NCBI RefSeq assembly: GCF_030704535.1 | Contig: NC_081819.1 | Span: 21,610,001-21,674,000, forward strand | Direction: 5' to 3' | DNA from: Vitis vinifera | Taxonomy: Eukaryota; Streptophyta; Magnoliopsida; Vitales; Vitaceae | DNA: 64,000 bases | Shown here: positions 1 through 11,500 of the stretch, in pieces | How positions within the stretch are numbered: the stretch's first letter is position 1 | How the letters are laid out: the number at the start of each line of letters is the position of its first letter | Translations under genes and position numbers: made by a program | The notes under the pieces: generated by a model | What the model saw: only the letters and a program-made list of their open reading frames with translations | What the model was told of the DNA's origin: nothing | The model's database searches: none

Positions 1-269
1 TAAAGACTGAGGACAGGGAACTCTTATGTATTTCATAGTTTTATTTGGAATTCAAGTTTCCCATCCAACCTGTTGGATCATCAGAAAATCCACAAAGAAA
101 CCTTTTCAGTTTAGCCACTGGTCTGATTTCTACCATACGGATGATTTTGGTAGTTCATTTTCTCGTAAAATTTGAATTTGGCATTTTAGATTTCCATTAG
201 TAGAAGCAGATTAAAGCCTATCAAAAATTAGTAGAAGCAGATTAAAGCAAGCACATCTCTTTTTGGCAG
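1..269 (+). other. intron sequence of the gamma-tubulin gene, with a short tandem duplication
   Basis: This is the intron before the first visible gamma-tubulin exon; it ends in TTTTGGCAG at 261-269. Just before the acceptor, a 22-base unit that starts ATTAGTAGAAGC is repeated at about 197-218 and 227-248 (period 30). I see no coding exon here. The preceding gamma-tubulin exon, expected to end near the TGYTPLTVERQ part of the protein, must lie outside the window. Confidence 0.75.
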
Positions 270-3177
270 GCTAATGTGATTCGTAAAACTACTGTACTAG
301 ACGTCATGAGAAGACTTCTGCAGGCAAGAGAGACTTTCTTTTTGCTTGTTCTGTCAAAGCACATCCAGTCTGCTTCTGACACTTATCTGTTTTGCAGACC
401 AAGAATATTATGGTTTCCTCATATGCTCGTACAAAAGAAGCTAGTCAAGCAAAGTACATATCGATTCTAAATATAATTCAAGGAGAAGTGGACCCTACTC
501 AGGTAATACTGATAGGTTCTTCAGTAGAACTTTTGAAAATATGTGTCACAATGATCCTTCTGAAAAGTGAAAGGGACCTTTGTTCCATAATACAATGCAA
601 AAAGATGTGAACATATCAGAATATAGCTGTTGCTATAACAACAAATTATACTTCTAACACCAGTTTTAATAAGAGAGGAGAAACACTGTAGTGTGTTCAT
701 GGTTGAGCTTCCTTATTGTTTGCAACTGTTAGCAACAATATCTAGATATTAGATCCAAACTCATATATTTGCTATATGCAATATAAATAATATTGACTAT
801 AAAATCATAATGCACATTTTACAATTTGCAATATTGGCAATTTAGCATATCCGTGGTTTGATGTGTCCCTGTCCATGTATCTTTTTCCTTTTTCTTTGTC
901 ATTGGGACATTAATCTTGTTATTGATTGAGATGCCATTCATTTCAGTGAAGGTTTCTCTCTTGCTCAGAATTGTGAATTCTACTAGAGGTGCCACATTTG
1001 ATACTTTTTATGATCTTCAAATCAGGTTCATGAAAGTTTGCAGAGAATACGTGAAAGAAAGCTTGTTAATTTTATTGAATGGGGACCTGCAAGCATTCAG
1101 GTTTTTCTCCATGCTAAAAGCATTTATTTATATCATTCAGTCCATTCTTCTATCTACTATTATGTGGAGTAAACATTATCTTTTGTGATTTCTGTTCTTT
1201 TGCAGGTTGCTCTATCTAGGAAGTCTCCCTATGTTCAAACTGCCCATAGGGTAAGGATTACTTAGTTTGCTATGCTTGTATTTGCTTTTTGTTCTTAAGA
1301 AATTTTTGGAGAATGTAAGCATTTCTATCTTCAGTTTGTAAGTTTCATTCTTCCAAATATAAAATGCGCATTTGTTTTAGAGTAATGCCATGATTATTGG
1401 AAGGTTAGTTGGAAAAAAGAATGAAAAGAAAATTATGTTTGTGCTTGCATTTTTTAGGTCAGTGGTCTTATGCTCGCTAGCCATACAAGTATCCGACACC
1501 TATTCAGCAAATGCCTGAGCCAGTACGAGAAGTTGAGAAAGAAGCAAGCCTTTCTTGACAACTATAGGAAGTTCCCAATGTTTGCTGTAAGTTTCCATCC
1601 TAACTACTATAATAGTTGCTTTTCAACTATCTTTTGCCAAATTTCTGCTATCCACCTATGTTATTCATTAATTCCATTTATTTCTACATCCATAGATGCA
1701 ATGCTTGATCTGAAGTTATGAATTGTCATAAATAGAAAAATGGATTTATTCCAGTTAGCCAGCCCTAAACAGTTGGGAGTAATGGCTTTGTTGAGTTGAG
1801 CTGAGCAAAACTATTGTATTTCATTTTCCTCTTGGCAAATACTCAATTTTGATTTTCTTTTTCCAATTTTCATTTTCTCAACTACTGATGCTTTGGGAGG
1901 CTCAATTATTATGTTGTAAAAAATAATTTATATTAGTTGTTAATATAGGAACCGGTTACTTTATATGAATCATATACTTTTATCAGTGATGGGATTGATT
2001 TATAAATTGTGTGCATTTTTCTTTTTTGCCTTTGTCCATCTTTAAAATCATCAGATTTAAGGATGACCTTCTAGTTCATATGATCTTCAAGTTTTGTAGT
2101 CCTGAGATTCAAAGTCCTGCAATTTCTTTTTAGCTTTCTTCTCATGATCAATGTTCATAATAACCAAATTCAGATTAACATGCAGTTCTATTTCTATTGT
2201 TGCTCAGTGTAGGGCCATGTAGGAACATGCATTAGTTCTCACTAACATTCTGAATCTGCTGAAATGTAAAGTATCCTATCTTTTAGAGGGAAGAATAGCT
2301 TAAGGAAGGATTCAAAGGAACCTCCATGTAGATGAACTGCATGCATACATCCCTGTCAAAAGTTGCAAATGAAATATATCCAACTGGAAGAGAAGGAAAT
2401 AAGTTTTGAATTGATGAATTGCTAAGCAACTGTTTTTGTCTCATTTTTCTTGAAGCTAAGATCTTTAGTAATGTTACTTTCGGCCAAACCCATTGACCTG
2501 CAGGAGCATGATTTACTGCTATAATGGATTCTGGCTGAAGATTGTGCAGCAACTAAAACCCCATTTATTTCTTCTTTTTCTTTCTCTATGACAATCAAGT
2601 GAGCTTGTTGTAGAAGGATTCTGGTTTCCATTCATTGCAACTGAAAACAATGAGTTGTTCTGGAACTGTTATATCAGAAAATATCACGGGATAATGCCAA
2701 GATATCCACATTTGAAGCTCATTAACCACATATATAACACTGTAATTTGTTTTTAAGCTCAGTTGAAACTAACTCTATTGTTAACTACATTTGTTATTAT
2801 CCCTGGTGGAATACCTTTCTGATTAGGTGAAAAGTGAAAATCCTTGATAGATGGATTCCCTCTGGGTTGTGCTGGTTTATAGAGTGGTTGTTTTACATGA
2901 GTCTCATTTCAATGTGATGTGGGCAGGACAATGATCTTTCAGAATTTGATGAATCAAGAGACATTATTGAGAGTTTGGTTGATGAATACAAGGCATGCGA
3001 GTCCCCAGACTATATTAAATGGGGGATGGAGGTATAAGAACTTCTGGCCCTGATCTCACCCATCTTTTGTATAATTTAGATTGTAATGGTAAATTTTAAT
3101 TTGTGCAGGATCCAGACCACATTCTAACAGGAGAAGGCAATGCTTCAGGGGCAGTGGATCCAAAGTTAGCAGTGTGA
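270..3177 (+). CDS. TUBG: gamma-tubulin, C-terminal 193 residues (5' part outside window)
   Basis: Gamma-tubulin nucleates microtubules as part of gamma-tubulin ring complexes at the nuclear envelope, cortex and spindle. Seven exons are visible: 270-323, 398-502, 1026-1100, 1206-1250, 1458-1586, 2927-3031 and 3109-3177 (stop TGA). Joined they give 193 in-frame residues, from [18 protein letters not shown] through [32 protein letters not shown] and [18 protein letters not shown] to [13 protein letters not shown] and a short variable tail ending KLAV. Plant gamma-tubulins are about 474 residues, so this is roughly the last 40 percent, the C-terminal tubulin domain and helices. The N-terminal GTPase domain lies upstream of the window. 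All introns are GT-AG except 324-397, whose donor is CAG|GCAAGA. The gene is intact as far as it can be seen. Confidence 0.96.
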
Positions 3178-4910
3178 ACCAAGTAAGCTACAGGGACCTG
3201 TTCCAAGGAAATTACTTGTGTGTGGTTTTTTTTTTTTTTTTTTTTTTATTCTTTCGTGCTTTCTTGTGAGCTAGGGTGGTGGGTGGTGTTGTCTCTTGAA
3301 TCATTATTAAGTGGGAGCGCTGTTCTGGCTGTTTCTTCATTTCATAGCTGACTAACTGTTTAAATCCGTGGGAAAAACACCCCTTTTCGGAGCCTCTATT
3401 TCCCCCAAGAAGTGAAGTGTATAATGGTTCAAGCAAACACCAACTTGAGGTGGGGCCACACATCAACCTGTCTTGGTCTTTAATGATAAAAATGCCTCCT
3501 CATTGTTCTCATTAGCAATTACTTTTGTTTCCAGGATGTTAGTTCTTTATATTCTCACTTCCCAATGATTCTCTCTCTCTCTCTCTCTCTCTCTGTACTC
3601 TAGTGTCATGTTATTAGCTTTTGAAAACTTATTCTTCCTGTCTGCAGGAGGAAAGTGTCTTGCTTAACATTTTTCCTGTGGCAGGTTTTAGAGTGCTGCT
3701 AAAAGGGCTGAAGTGGGACTGTAAAGCGGATTTACCTTTATATTTGATTTCTTGGTGCCTTGTGGAACATGGAATGGTATGTAATGACATTTATCTTTGG
3801 GTGTTTCATTTTGTTAATCCCTTATATATTCACATATCCCAGAGAGAATGAATACTGAGTCTCACTTTATACATGAGCTTTCCCAGCTTTATTTTTATAT
3901 GCTTTACTTCCGGATTCCATCAGTAACTAAAGTTTAATTATAGTACACCTGGAAGTCAGGGAATCCAGTCAACGCTCTTGGACCCTGGATTTCCTAGGTG
4001 TTAGGTAACTGATTTTCGTTAGGCAGAAGGTTCCTAACCTGGTATAAGAAAAAAGAAAGAAAAATCTGCTCTACATGTGGCTTAATTTCTTCAACATAGC
4101 ATGAGATACTTGGTGTGGTCTTGTCTGAGACTCCCACTATAATTAGGACGGCCTTAGTCTAGCATGGTATAGCAGATAAGAGTAAAAAGAACAAGAAGGG
4201 ACATAGCTCAATCAGTACCGGAAAAAGCCTAAATGTGCTGCTTGAATAATAAGAGTATCATGTGCCCCTTAGCATGTATGAGTGTTGAAGATCCTTCATT
4301 TCTTTGTAGAAATCTTAGCCTTTGCCGCTTCACTTCCGGGTTTCTTTTATTTGGTGTGCAACTTGGACATCTTTCTATTCTGTTCCTAATCAAAAAATGA
4401 TAACGGATCAAGATATAAGCATGTGGCATGTCTCTCTGAGTGGGGTGGTTGCCTGTGTGATCCTCATAAGTCATCATGATGCTTGGGAAGTCATGGCATC
4501 CATGTGGGATGTTTCGTCTACATTTTAACACCATATGTAGTAAATGCTTTTGGAAGAGTTGTACATATGGTGCATATATACCTTTTGGAAGAGTTCCTCC
4601 ATCCGAGTCCATGCATGAATCTCTTCAATTAGAGACGCGGAAAAAGCGGTCCTGAATGATCAAAAAGTCTAGATGATAACGTCTCACATGTGGCTGACGT
4701 GCAATATCTTCAAACTCATTTCAATTTGTCCTTTCCAGTAGCAATTAAACAGATAGGGGAGATGGGTGGTAATGCTGTAGGGGACAGCCTGAAATAGATT
4801 GAGAAAAATATGCGACCACCAAATTAAAGAATTGAGCATTTCAATCTTGGATAATTTGAGTGGGTGGATTCATATTTGTTATTCGATTCTGAGGTGGTTT
4901 AGCTACAAAC
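3178..4910 (+). other. gamma-tubulin 3' UTR and intergenic spacer
   Basis: After the gamma-tubulin stop comes a T-rich stretch (about 3227-3247) and probable 3' UTR. A CT microsatellite lies at 3570-3594. Open frames at 3621-3851 and 4229-4612 show no family signature or splice context and look like chance. I see no gene between here and the MITE at 4914. Confidence 0.6.
3570..3594. repeat. (CT)n microsatellite
   Basis: About twelve CT dinucleotides in a row downstream of gamma-tubulin. It is a simple repeat and likely length-polymorphic. Confidence 0.9.
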
Positions 4911-4913
4911 TTA

Positions 4914-5189
4914 GGTTGTTTGTTTTTTTACTTAATTTTAAATAGAATTTTAATGCTTAATAGTGTTAAATATTAGGTTATTTGTTTTTGTAGTATTTTA
5001 TTTTTATTAAGTATTAAAAATTAAAGAAAAACTAATATATTGTTTTTTCTATTTAAAAAAAACTATATATTTTGGCTTTTTTTATTTAGTAAAAAGGTTA
5101 TAATAAATCATGAAAAAGTAGAAAAACAAACAACCTATATTTTGAAAATAAGTTGTTTTCAACAAAAAGTCAAAAAAATAAATACCATC
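4914..5189. mobile_element. Tourist-like MITE (PIF/Harbinger type), copy 1
   Basis: This 276-bp AT-rich element is flanked by TTA at 4911-4913 and again at 5190-5192. It starts GGTTGTTTGTTTTTTTA and its other end reads, on the opposite strand, GATGGTATTTATTTTTTTG. A clear relative lies in inverse orientation at 17987-18276, also bounded by TTA; shared internal blocks include AAAGAAAAACTAATATATT and TTATAATAAATCATGAAAAA. Short length, no coding capacity, terminal inverted repeats and a TTA duplication fit a PIF/Harbinger-derived MITE. The superfamily call is inference from the TTA target site. Confidence 0.8.
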
Positions 5190-5192
5190 TTA

Positions 5193-6100
5193 AATTTAAA
5201 TTTTTAGTAATGATTTTCTCTTATGTTATTATTATTACTTTACAATTGGGAAGGTGGGTTTTTTGCAGCTCACTTGTGGATGGGCTTGGTTTGATTATGT
5301 CTTTATTGATAAGTTCTCTTGCTAATTGATTATCCCCAAATTGAATTTTTTTAAAAAAGTTTAAAATCGAAAATGGTTGTTTTTTTTTTTGTTCTAACGC
5401 TAAGATAAGACGCAATTTTTAAATCTTAAATTTCAAACTAAATGAATTTATTTCAATTATATATATATATATATGGGCTTTTAAAGCTGTCTATGGAAGT
5501 TCTACTTGCCACGTGCGTAGAATGCAAAAATAAATTAAATAATAATTATAACAAGATTATAAATTTTAATTGTTTTTAAATTTAAAAACAAAGATATATT
5601 GCACTTAAAGTTTCGAAATTATCAAATACATTTACATATCATCAGGCTTTTGCTATAAAAAAAATGAAAAATAAAGCTAAGACCATAAAATATATTCGAA
5701 GTTGTTACCATCAAACTAGTAATTTCTTGTTTTTACAAAATAACCTCCTGATTTTAAATCCTTTCCCACTTGAACGATTTCTCCCATGTTCCCAACCTAC
5801 TGCGTCCCCAACGGCCAAGGAAAACGCCAGTGGTGCACAACTGTCCATAGCTAACTCCGGCCCCACCCCACTAACTAGCCGTTATGATCTGTTAAAATGA
5901 AAAGCCTCCAATAATACTAAAAGTTGGAAGAGCAAAACGGCGACGTTGGAAAGCTGAGCTGACAAAAGCCACAGATGGGTTGGAGTGTTAGCTTGTTAGG
6001 GCGGCCACATGAGCTTCAAATTTTGAATACCAACAGTGGGGTCCACACCAATCTGTCAAATTCCAACTCAAATTCTTCCTCTTATAATTTTTATTTTACC
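5193..6100 (+). other. spacer and upstream region of the arabinogalactan peptide gene
   Basis: AT-rich spacer with an (AT)n run at about 5459-5474 and a CCACGTGC G-box-like site near 5510. From about 5760 it becomes more GC-rich, toward the promoter of the next gene. The frame at 5664-5900 has no recognisable product. Confidence 0.5.
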
Positions 6101-6107
6101 TATATAA
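6101..6107 (+). promoter_or_regulatory. TATA box of the arabinogalactan peptide gene
   Basis: TATATAA sits 146 bases before the start codon and is followed by a pyrimidine-rich leader with CT tracts and an (AT)n run (about 6150-6209), typical of plant 5' UTRs. The transcription start, inferred as about 25-35 bases downstream, cannot be fixed from sequence alone. Confidence 0.6.
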
Positions 6108-6246
6108 ACCAAAAACTCTTCCGGTTCGCAGAACCAAAACCATCCCTGCTTTTCTCTCTCTAGCTTCCGGCCTTTCTCTCCTCTCTTTCTCTATATATAT
6201 ATATATATAGATAGCTTTTGATCCGTACAAGAGAGAAAGGGAGAAA

Positions 6247-7128
6247 ATGGCGGGGTGTTCTAGGGTTGGCATTGGTGCTCCTGGGTTTTTCGCTTTCCTT
6301 TTCGTCGTTGTTTCCGCCTCCTTTGCTCGTGCTCAGTCGTCGGCTCCTGCTCCGGCTCCCACCAGCGATGGTATGACTTCTCTTCTGTTTGGATCTGATG
6401 GTTCTTATTTGTTTTGATGGAAACTAGTTTCCAGGATTTTTTTTTTTTTGGACGTTTCAGACTCCATTTGTTTGTTCTTTCAGTATATATCTCTCCAAGA
6501 AAACAGAGTTTCGAATGTGAATTTCGATTCGGGATGTGGATGCATTGGGAGCCTTTTTCTTCTTTTTTTTTCTCGTGTTTGTTTTAAGGAAATTATTCTC
6601 GAGGGATTCTATTCTTCTTCTTCAAGAGAAATTTCGATTTAGGATTTGGATACATTGTCCGAACACTTGATTCTAGTGTTTATTGATTATTTCGCTTCGT
6701 TTGTTTTGATGGAAAATTGTTTGAAAGTTTATCTTTATCTGATGAAAGAAGCTTGATACGGGATATGGATGCATTCTATATGCTTTCATTAATATTTTTC
6801 TCGCACTTTTTCAGATCCTTTAGTTTCGATGGAAAACAGTTTCCCGGAAAATTTCCAATAACTCCATCTTATTCTTTTTTCAATAAATAGAACAGAGTTG
6901 ACATGTAAACAGTAGAGAACGCTTAGATTACTGTTTTTTTTTTTCTAGTGTTTATTCATAGAAAATTCAACGGTTTTGTTCCAATTGTATTGGAGTTTTG
7001 ATGTCAGTAAGTTAATTATTGCAGGGACTGCAATTGATCAGGGGATCGCATACGTGCTAATGCTAGTGGCCTTGGTGCTCACATACCTCATCCATCCGTT
7101 GGACGCATCTTCCTATAGCTTCTTCTAA
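6247..7128 (+). CDS. arabinogalactan peptide, AGP16/20/22/41 type
   Basis: Encodes a 75-residue precursor of a GPI-anchored arabinogalactan peptide, a heavily O-glycosylated cell-surface proteoglycan. Two exons, 6247-6370 and 7025-7128, join at GAT G|GG ACT. Residues 1-29 are a signal peptide (start MAGCSRVGIG, hydrophobic core FFAFLFVVVSASF). The mature core is very short, QSSAPAPAPTSDG, with alternating Ala-Pro that would be hydroxylated and glycosylated. The remainder, TAIDQGIAYVLMLVALVLTY then LIHPLDASSYSFF, is the conserved GPI-attachment tail of the AGP16/20/22/41 subgroup. The ATG is the first after the TATA box and gives the family's usual length. The 654-base intron holds diverged internal repeats. 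The exact Arabidopsis orthologue cannot be chosen because the group is nearly identical. Confidence 0.93.
6411..6850. repeat. diverged direct repeats inside the arabinogalactan peptide intron
   Basis: The intron repeats two motifs. TTTTGATGGAAA-like blocks followed by a GTTT-containing stretch occur near 6411, 6703 and 6827. Blocks reading roughly TTCGATTCGGGATGTGGATG occur near 6520, 6630 and 6750. The alternating order suggests an old duplication of a unit of roughly 120-290 bases. Confidence 0.6.
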
Positions 7129-8525
7129 AATTGGTGCATCAATTCGGAGAGCAAAATGCAATGCTTGTAAATGCCTTAGAGGATTTATTATTTTTCTCTC
7201 CCTTTATTTTCTTTTTCTCGATTTTTTCTGGTGCTGTTACACCTCTTGTAGCAGTTTGACATATTCCAAATTTAGCAGTTCTTTTGTTGTACTTTCCCCA
7301 TTAGTTTCAGATCCTATTTCATCTGTTTCTTCTCTCTCTCGTCTCAATATCTTTGAATATCTTTTCTTTTTCTCGGAATATTCTATGGCCATGAATGCAG
7401 CCATGGAAGTTAAAATTTTTAGTTTTGGATATTGAATCCTTGCACCTCTCTTAGCGAATTAAATTTTGAATTCAAGCTATTTATTTCTGCATAACGCCTT
7501 AATTTGAAAGTGTTGCTTTCACATTTAAAATAAAAATTCAAATTTTATACTCTATTTTGATTTATAAAATCCCCCTTCAATCCACTTCCCAAAATTTTCA
7601 TCCAAAAAATAAATCAACATAAATTCTTCCTCTGTAACCAACTCTAAACATGACTTTTGGAATGCCCATTTTCAAATTAGATTTTTTACTTCTCAAGATA
7701 TTGAGAGGGTTTCAGAAAAGTAAAAATATTGAGAGGGTTTCAGAAAAATGAAATCATGATCATTGATGATCTCCTAATTAATTGTTATCGATACTTACTT
7801 CACCTTATTTAGTAGAGACTCATTTTAAGGGATTTAGAAGGGTGTGGTCTTTACATAACCTAATTTGATTTTTCATTTTTCAGTCTTTTTCAAATAAAGA
7901 ATCACACTTAAGTTTTCTTTATTAAAAAAATGGATAAGAAAAAAATATAACTAAAATTTTATATAATACACATAATATACATTATTATATTATATTTATT
8001 TTTATTTTTTTTTAAAACTAGAAAAAATACTTTCTAAATAATTTTATCAAAACTCATACTCAAAACAAGTGTTTAAGGGTAAATTTTATATATTTTTAAT
8101 TCCTTTGATGTATAATTTTCTAAATAATTCATAAATGCACAATTCTTTCAATGAAAATAAACCCATATGTAATACTTTCAATAAGAATAAACCCAAAAAG
8201 TTATTTTTCACATTTAAGTCCTGAATCTAGGATTTTATTCTTGACAATAATCATCAGCAGCCTTTAAAACTGTTTTGAGGTTTTAAGCAGACTGCAAAAC
8301 TATACATTATGGAGCAATTTATTTGTTGCCTTAAAGGAAACAATTTTCCTGGTCCAATACCAAAATTGGGTTATTAGCTTTCTACAGAAACAAAGTGAGA
8401 GAAAGAGAGAAAGAAAGAAAGAATGGGCATCCCAGGGGTCTCCATCATTGCCGGTTGGCACGTCTGCCATCCATGTTAAAGCGAGACTCTTTATCCGAGA
8501 AAGAAAATAAAACTTTGGTGTGGTC
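7129..8525. other. 3' UTR of the arabinogalactan peptide gene and spacer to the convergent carrier gene
   Basis: T-rich 3' UTR followed by AT-rich spacer. A 29-base unit reading ATATTGAGAGGGTTTCAGAA is tandemly duplicated at about 7698-7750. The final part (about 8290-8525) is presumably the 3' UTR of the minus-strand carrier gene. I see no gene. Confidence 0.55.
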
Positions 8526-11500
8526 CTATCCAGTTCCATTGTTGAGCTGCCGTCTGTGATGTAAACCATACTTCACGACTTCATAGAAGGACACCACAAT
8601 CCCGACGGACGGGCCGGCTCGGCCAACACGTGGGCCGATCCCTGTAAACAGTCCTCTCATTCCTCCATCCCTGTTCCAGACCAAAGATGGGATCAGACTT
8701 CATTCCTTTACAAGGGAGGAACCTCTGGATTCATGTTTTAAAGTAATTGCAGAATTACAGAGAGAATGCAGCTGACCTCCAGATTTCTAGCAAAGTTTGT
8801 CTGGTCGTCATCTTCCATGCCCGGGTAGGATCCTTCTGAGATTACAAAACATACCCAATCAGTAACAGGAAGAAATAAAATGGAGGAATAAAAAAATGAA
8901 AGAAGTGATCTTCATATATTTGAAATTAGTATGTGAAGACAATCAAGGATGTTGCAGTGCTGTTCATATTTAGCTTTCGGTACAAAGATAACCGATTTTC
9001 TACTCTCTACACCATCAGCAAGTTCTATCGTGGCTCCAATAAGAATATGGGTTCTTTTGCACATTGAGGAACAATGAAAGAGCTGATTTGCATACTTGAG
9101 CACGCGAAATTGATTTGCATACTTGAGCACACGAAATTGATTTGGCCAATGGCAACTTCCCCATCAAAATTCTATTATAACTCTGCCAACTCACCAAAAG
9201 ACTTTTGACTCTTGGGTTAGGACATCTAACTGCATATTTTCCTCCGCATTAGGCGCATCTTAGATTTGGCTCACTAAATTTTGGGCTCCCCCATTGGGTA
9301 AGATTCCATCATTTTACCAGTTTTCATATTTTTCGAAAGCTCTTAGTTTATTTATGACGGAACTCTTATGTTTTATACTGGGGTTGAGAAGGGCACAGTG
9401 TCCAAATCTGGAAAATGAATATGAATTTAAAAGAACTTGATTTAGAGAAATGACCTCTATTTGCCGTCGTGTTTTTGCAACATCTAGTGGGCATGTAGCA
9501 GCAGCTGCAAGGCTTCCTGCAACAAAACCAGCAGAGAAGTTGGCCCCAAGGACACTGGCTGCAGTGGCTTCATCGCCTATTAGACCAATAATTCTTCTCC
9601 TTATCTGCATACATGGGAAAAAAAGAAACAAGTAAAGGATTGGATGTGTGGAAAGATATAATTAGATATGTACTATCCATGAAACTGCTTTAGAGAATGA
9701 GGTCTCACTGGCTCAAGTGTTGACCAGCAGATTGCGGAGAAAGGAACATCGCGAGCGAGTTGCGCTCCAAGGCCAGTCCACAAGACACGGTAACTTTGAA
9801 CTGCCAAAGAATGCCATTTACAAATGTATTAATTAAATGCTAGAAAGCATCAAAACATGATTATAAAACCTAAGACTGTCCAACATTCTAATGCAGCCTG
9901 AAATACCTCTAAATTCAACATGTAAAAACTTGATACCCATTGAAAAAAACTCATGAAGATAAGACAAGTACAAAGAGAAAAAAAGGAAAAAGAGAATAAT
10001 CCATAATCAATTAAACTTTACTAAGATATACAAGTAAAAACAATTAAGAAAATTTTGAATAAGTATTCAGAGAAATGGTGTCTAATGTTACATTTTTGGC
10101 ACAAAAGCCACTTACAAGCTATAACAATAAAAATTAGAAAGTCATGGCACATGCAAATTTATTCTGAGTGATTAAGGATCCAAAGGAAGTTTATGACTTT
10201 GAATGTTGCTTAAAAGATGAATCATACCAACTAAAATATTAAAGAGCAAAAGGGAACCATTGATCAAACAACCAAAGCTCAGCATATCTATTATTTCAAC
10301 ACTCGATTGATCCATGCATAAAAACCATTTGGTACCGGATTTAAAGGATTAGCGCACTGTTCAAGGCAACACATGCAACAATCCAAATGGAAGAATCTCA
10401 TGCGATAATACGTAAAAATTAGATTTAGAAATGACTCAACAGACTGTTCTTTTTGTGATTTGTATTGCAAAAGGTTAATTGATCGTTCGTCACCTTGTTC
10501 TCCATCAGCTAGGGAATTTCTTTAGATAAAGAACTAAGCTGAAACTAAAAAAATCAATTGAAGAGTCAACTTACAGTTTTGAATGTTGTTTGTGCTCCTG
10601 ACTGGGGAAATGACCCCATGCAGCGTTTTCCACACTCCAGGAGGCTTTGTGCCAGACTGGGTTTCTTTAAATGCCTATTAAAATGAAAGAGAATGACCAG
10701 AATGAAAGGCAGAATCCAAAAAGCGTTTTCCAACTAAATAGTTCTCTGCAGGAATGCAGTGAAGTAGATAGAAAATTGATAGTAGCATAAGTAGCCACTC
10801 ATTGAAAACTAGTTCATCAAAATTTGAAATGAATGGTGTAGTACTTGATAACGATGGCAAAAGTACATATTAAATGAGATAATTTTGAATGCTATATACC
10901 TGCATGCGTGTTCTTGCCAGTTCAACAGGATAACAAGTAATACAAGCTAATGAGCGTGCCAGTGAGCCTGCAACTAAGGGTACATATGGTGTCAGGCTTG
11001 GGGCATTCTGCGTTGTGAATTCTTCCATAAAGTTGCGGAATATGTCATAACAAGGCAAATAGATGCCCACCTGCTTGACAATAGAAGTTAATAACCATCA
11101 AGAAGATCTTCTCCAAGAGATGTAGACACAAATCTTAGGCCACCTATATGCATGGGGTCAAACCTTGAAAGAAGCTGTAAAAGATTAAAGATGGATCCCT
11201 GCCAAGAAAGAGACTTACAGTTGGCATGGCCAATGCTAAGCTTGCGCTTGTGCCTCTCCACAATCTCATAAACCCTTCCTGCACAAATTCATTCTTGTTA
11301 AGCCCTGATAATACAAATGTGGTAAATTTAATAACAAGATGCCCTGTAATCTAATAAAACAATCAGGCATATATACAAGGTCTTGAAAGGATATCCCTAC
11401 CACATGATGCTATAAGAAAACCTAATTATAATTGGACACATAGTGTTATGCAATATCTAAAGAACAGATTTTGTAGGTTGAAAACTTTGAAGAAATGAAG

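Noticed and set aside
4229-4612. 127-codon minus-strand open frame between gamma-tubulin and the AGP gene
   Set aside because: No recognisable domain, no supporting promoter or splice context, and overlapping open frame on the other strand.
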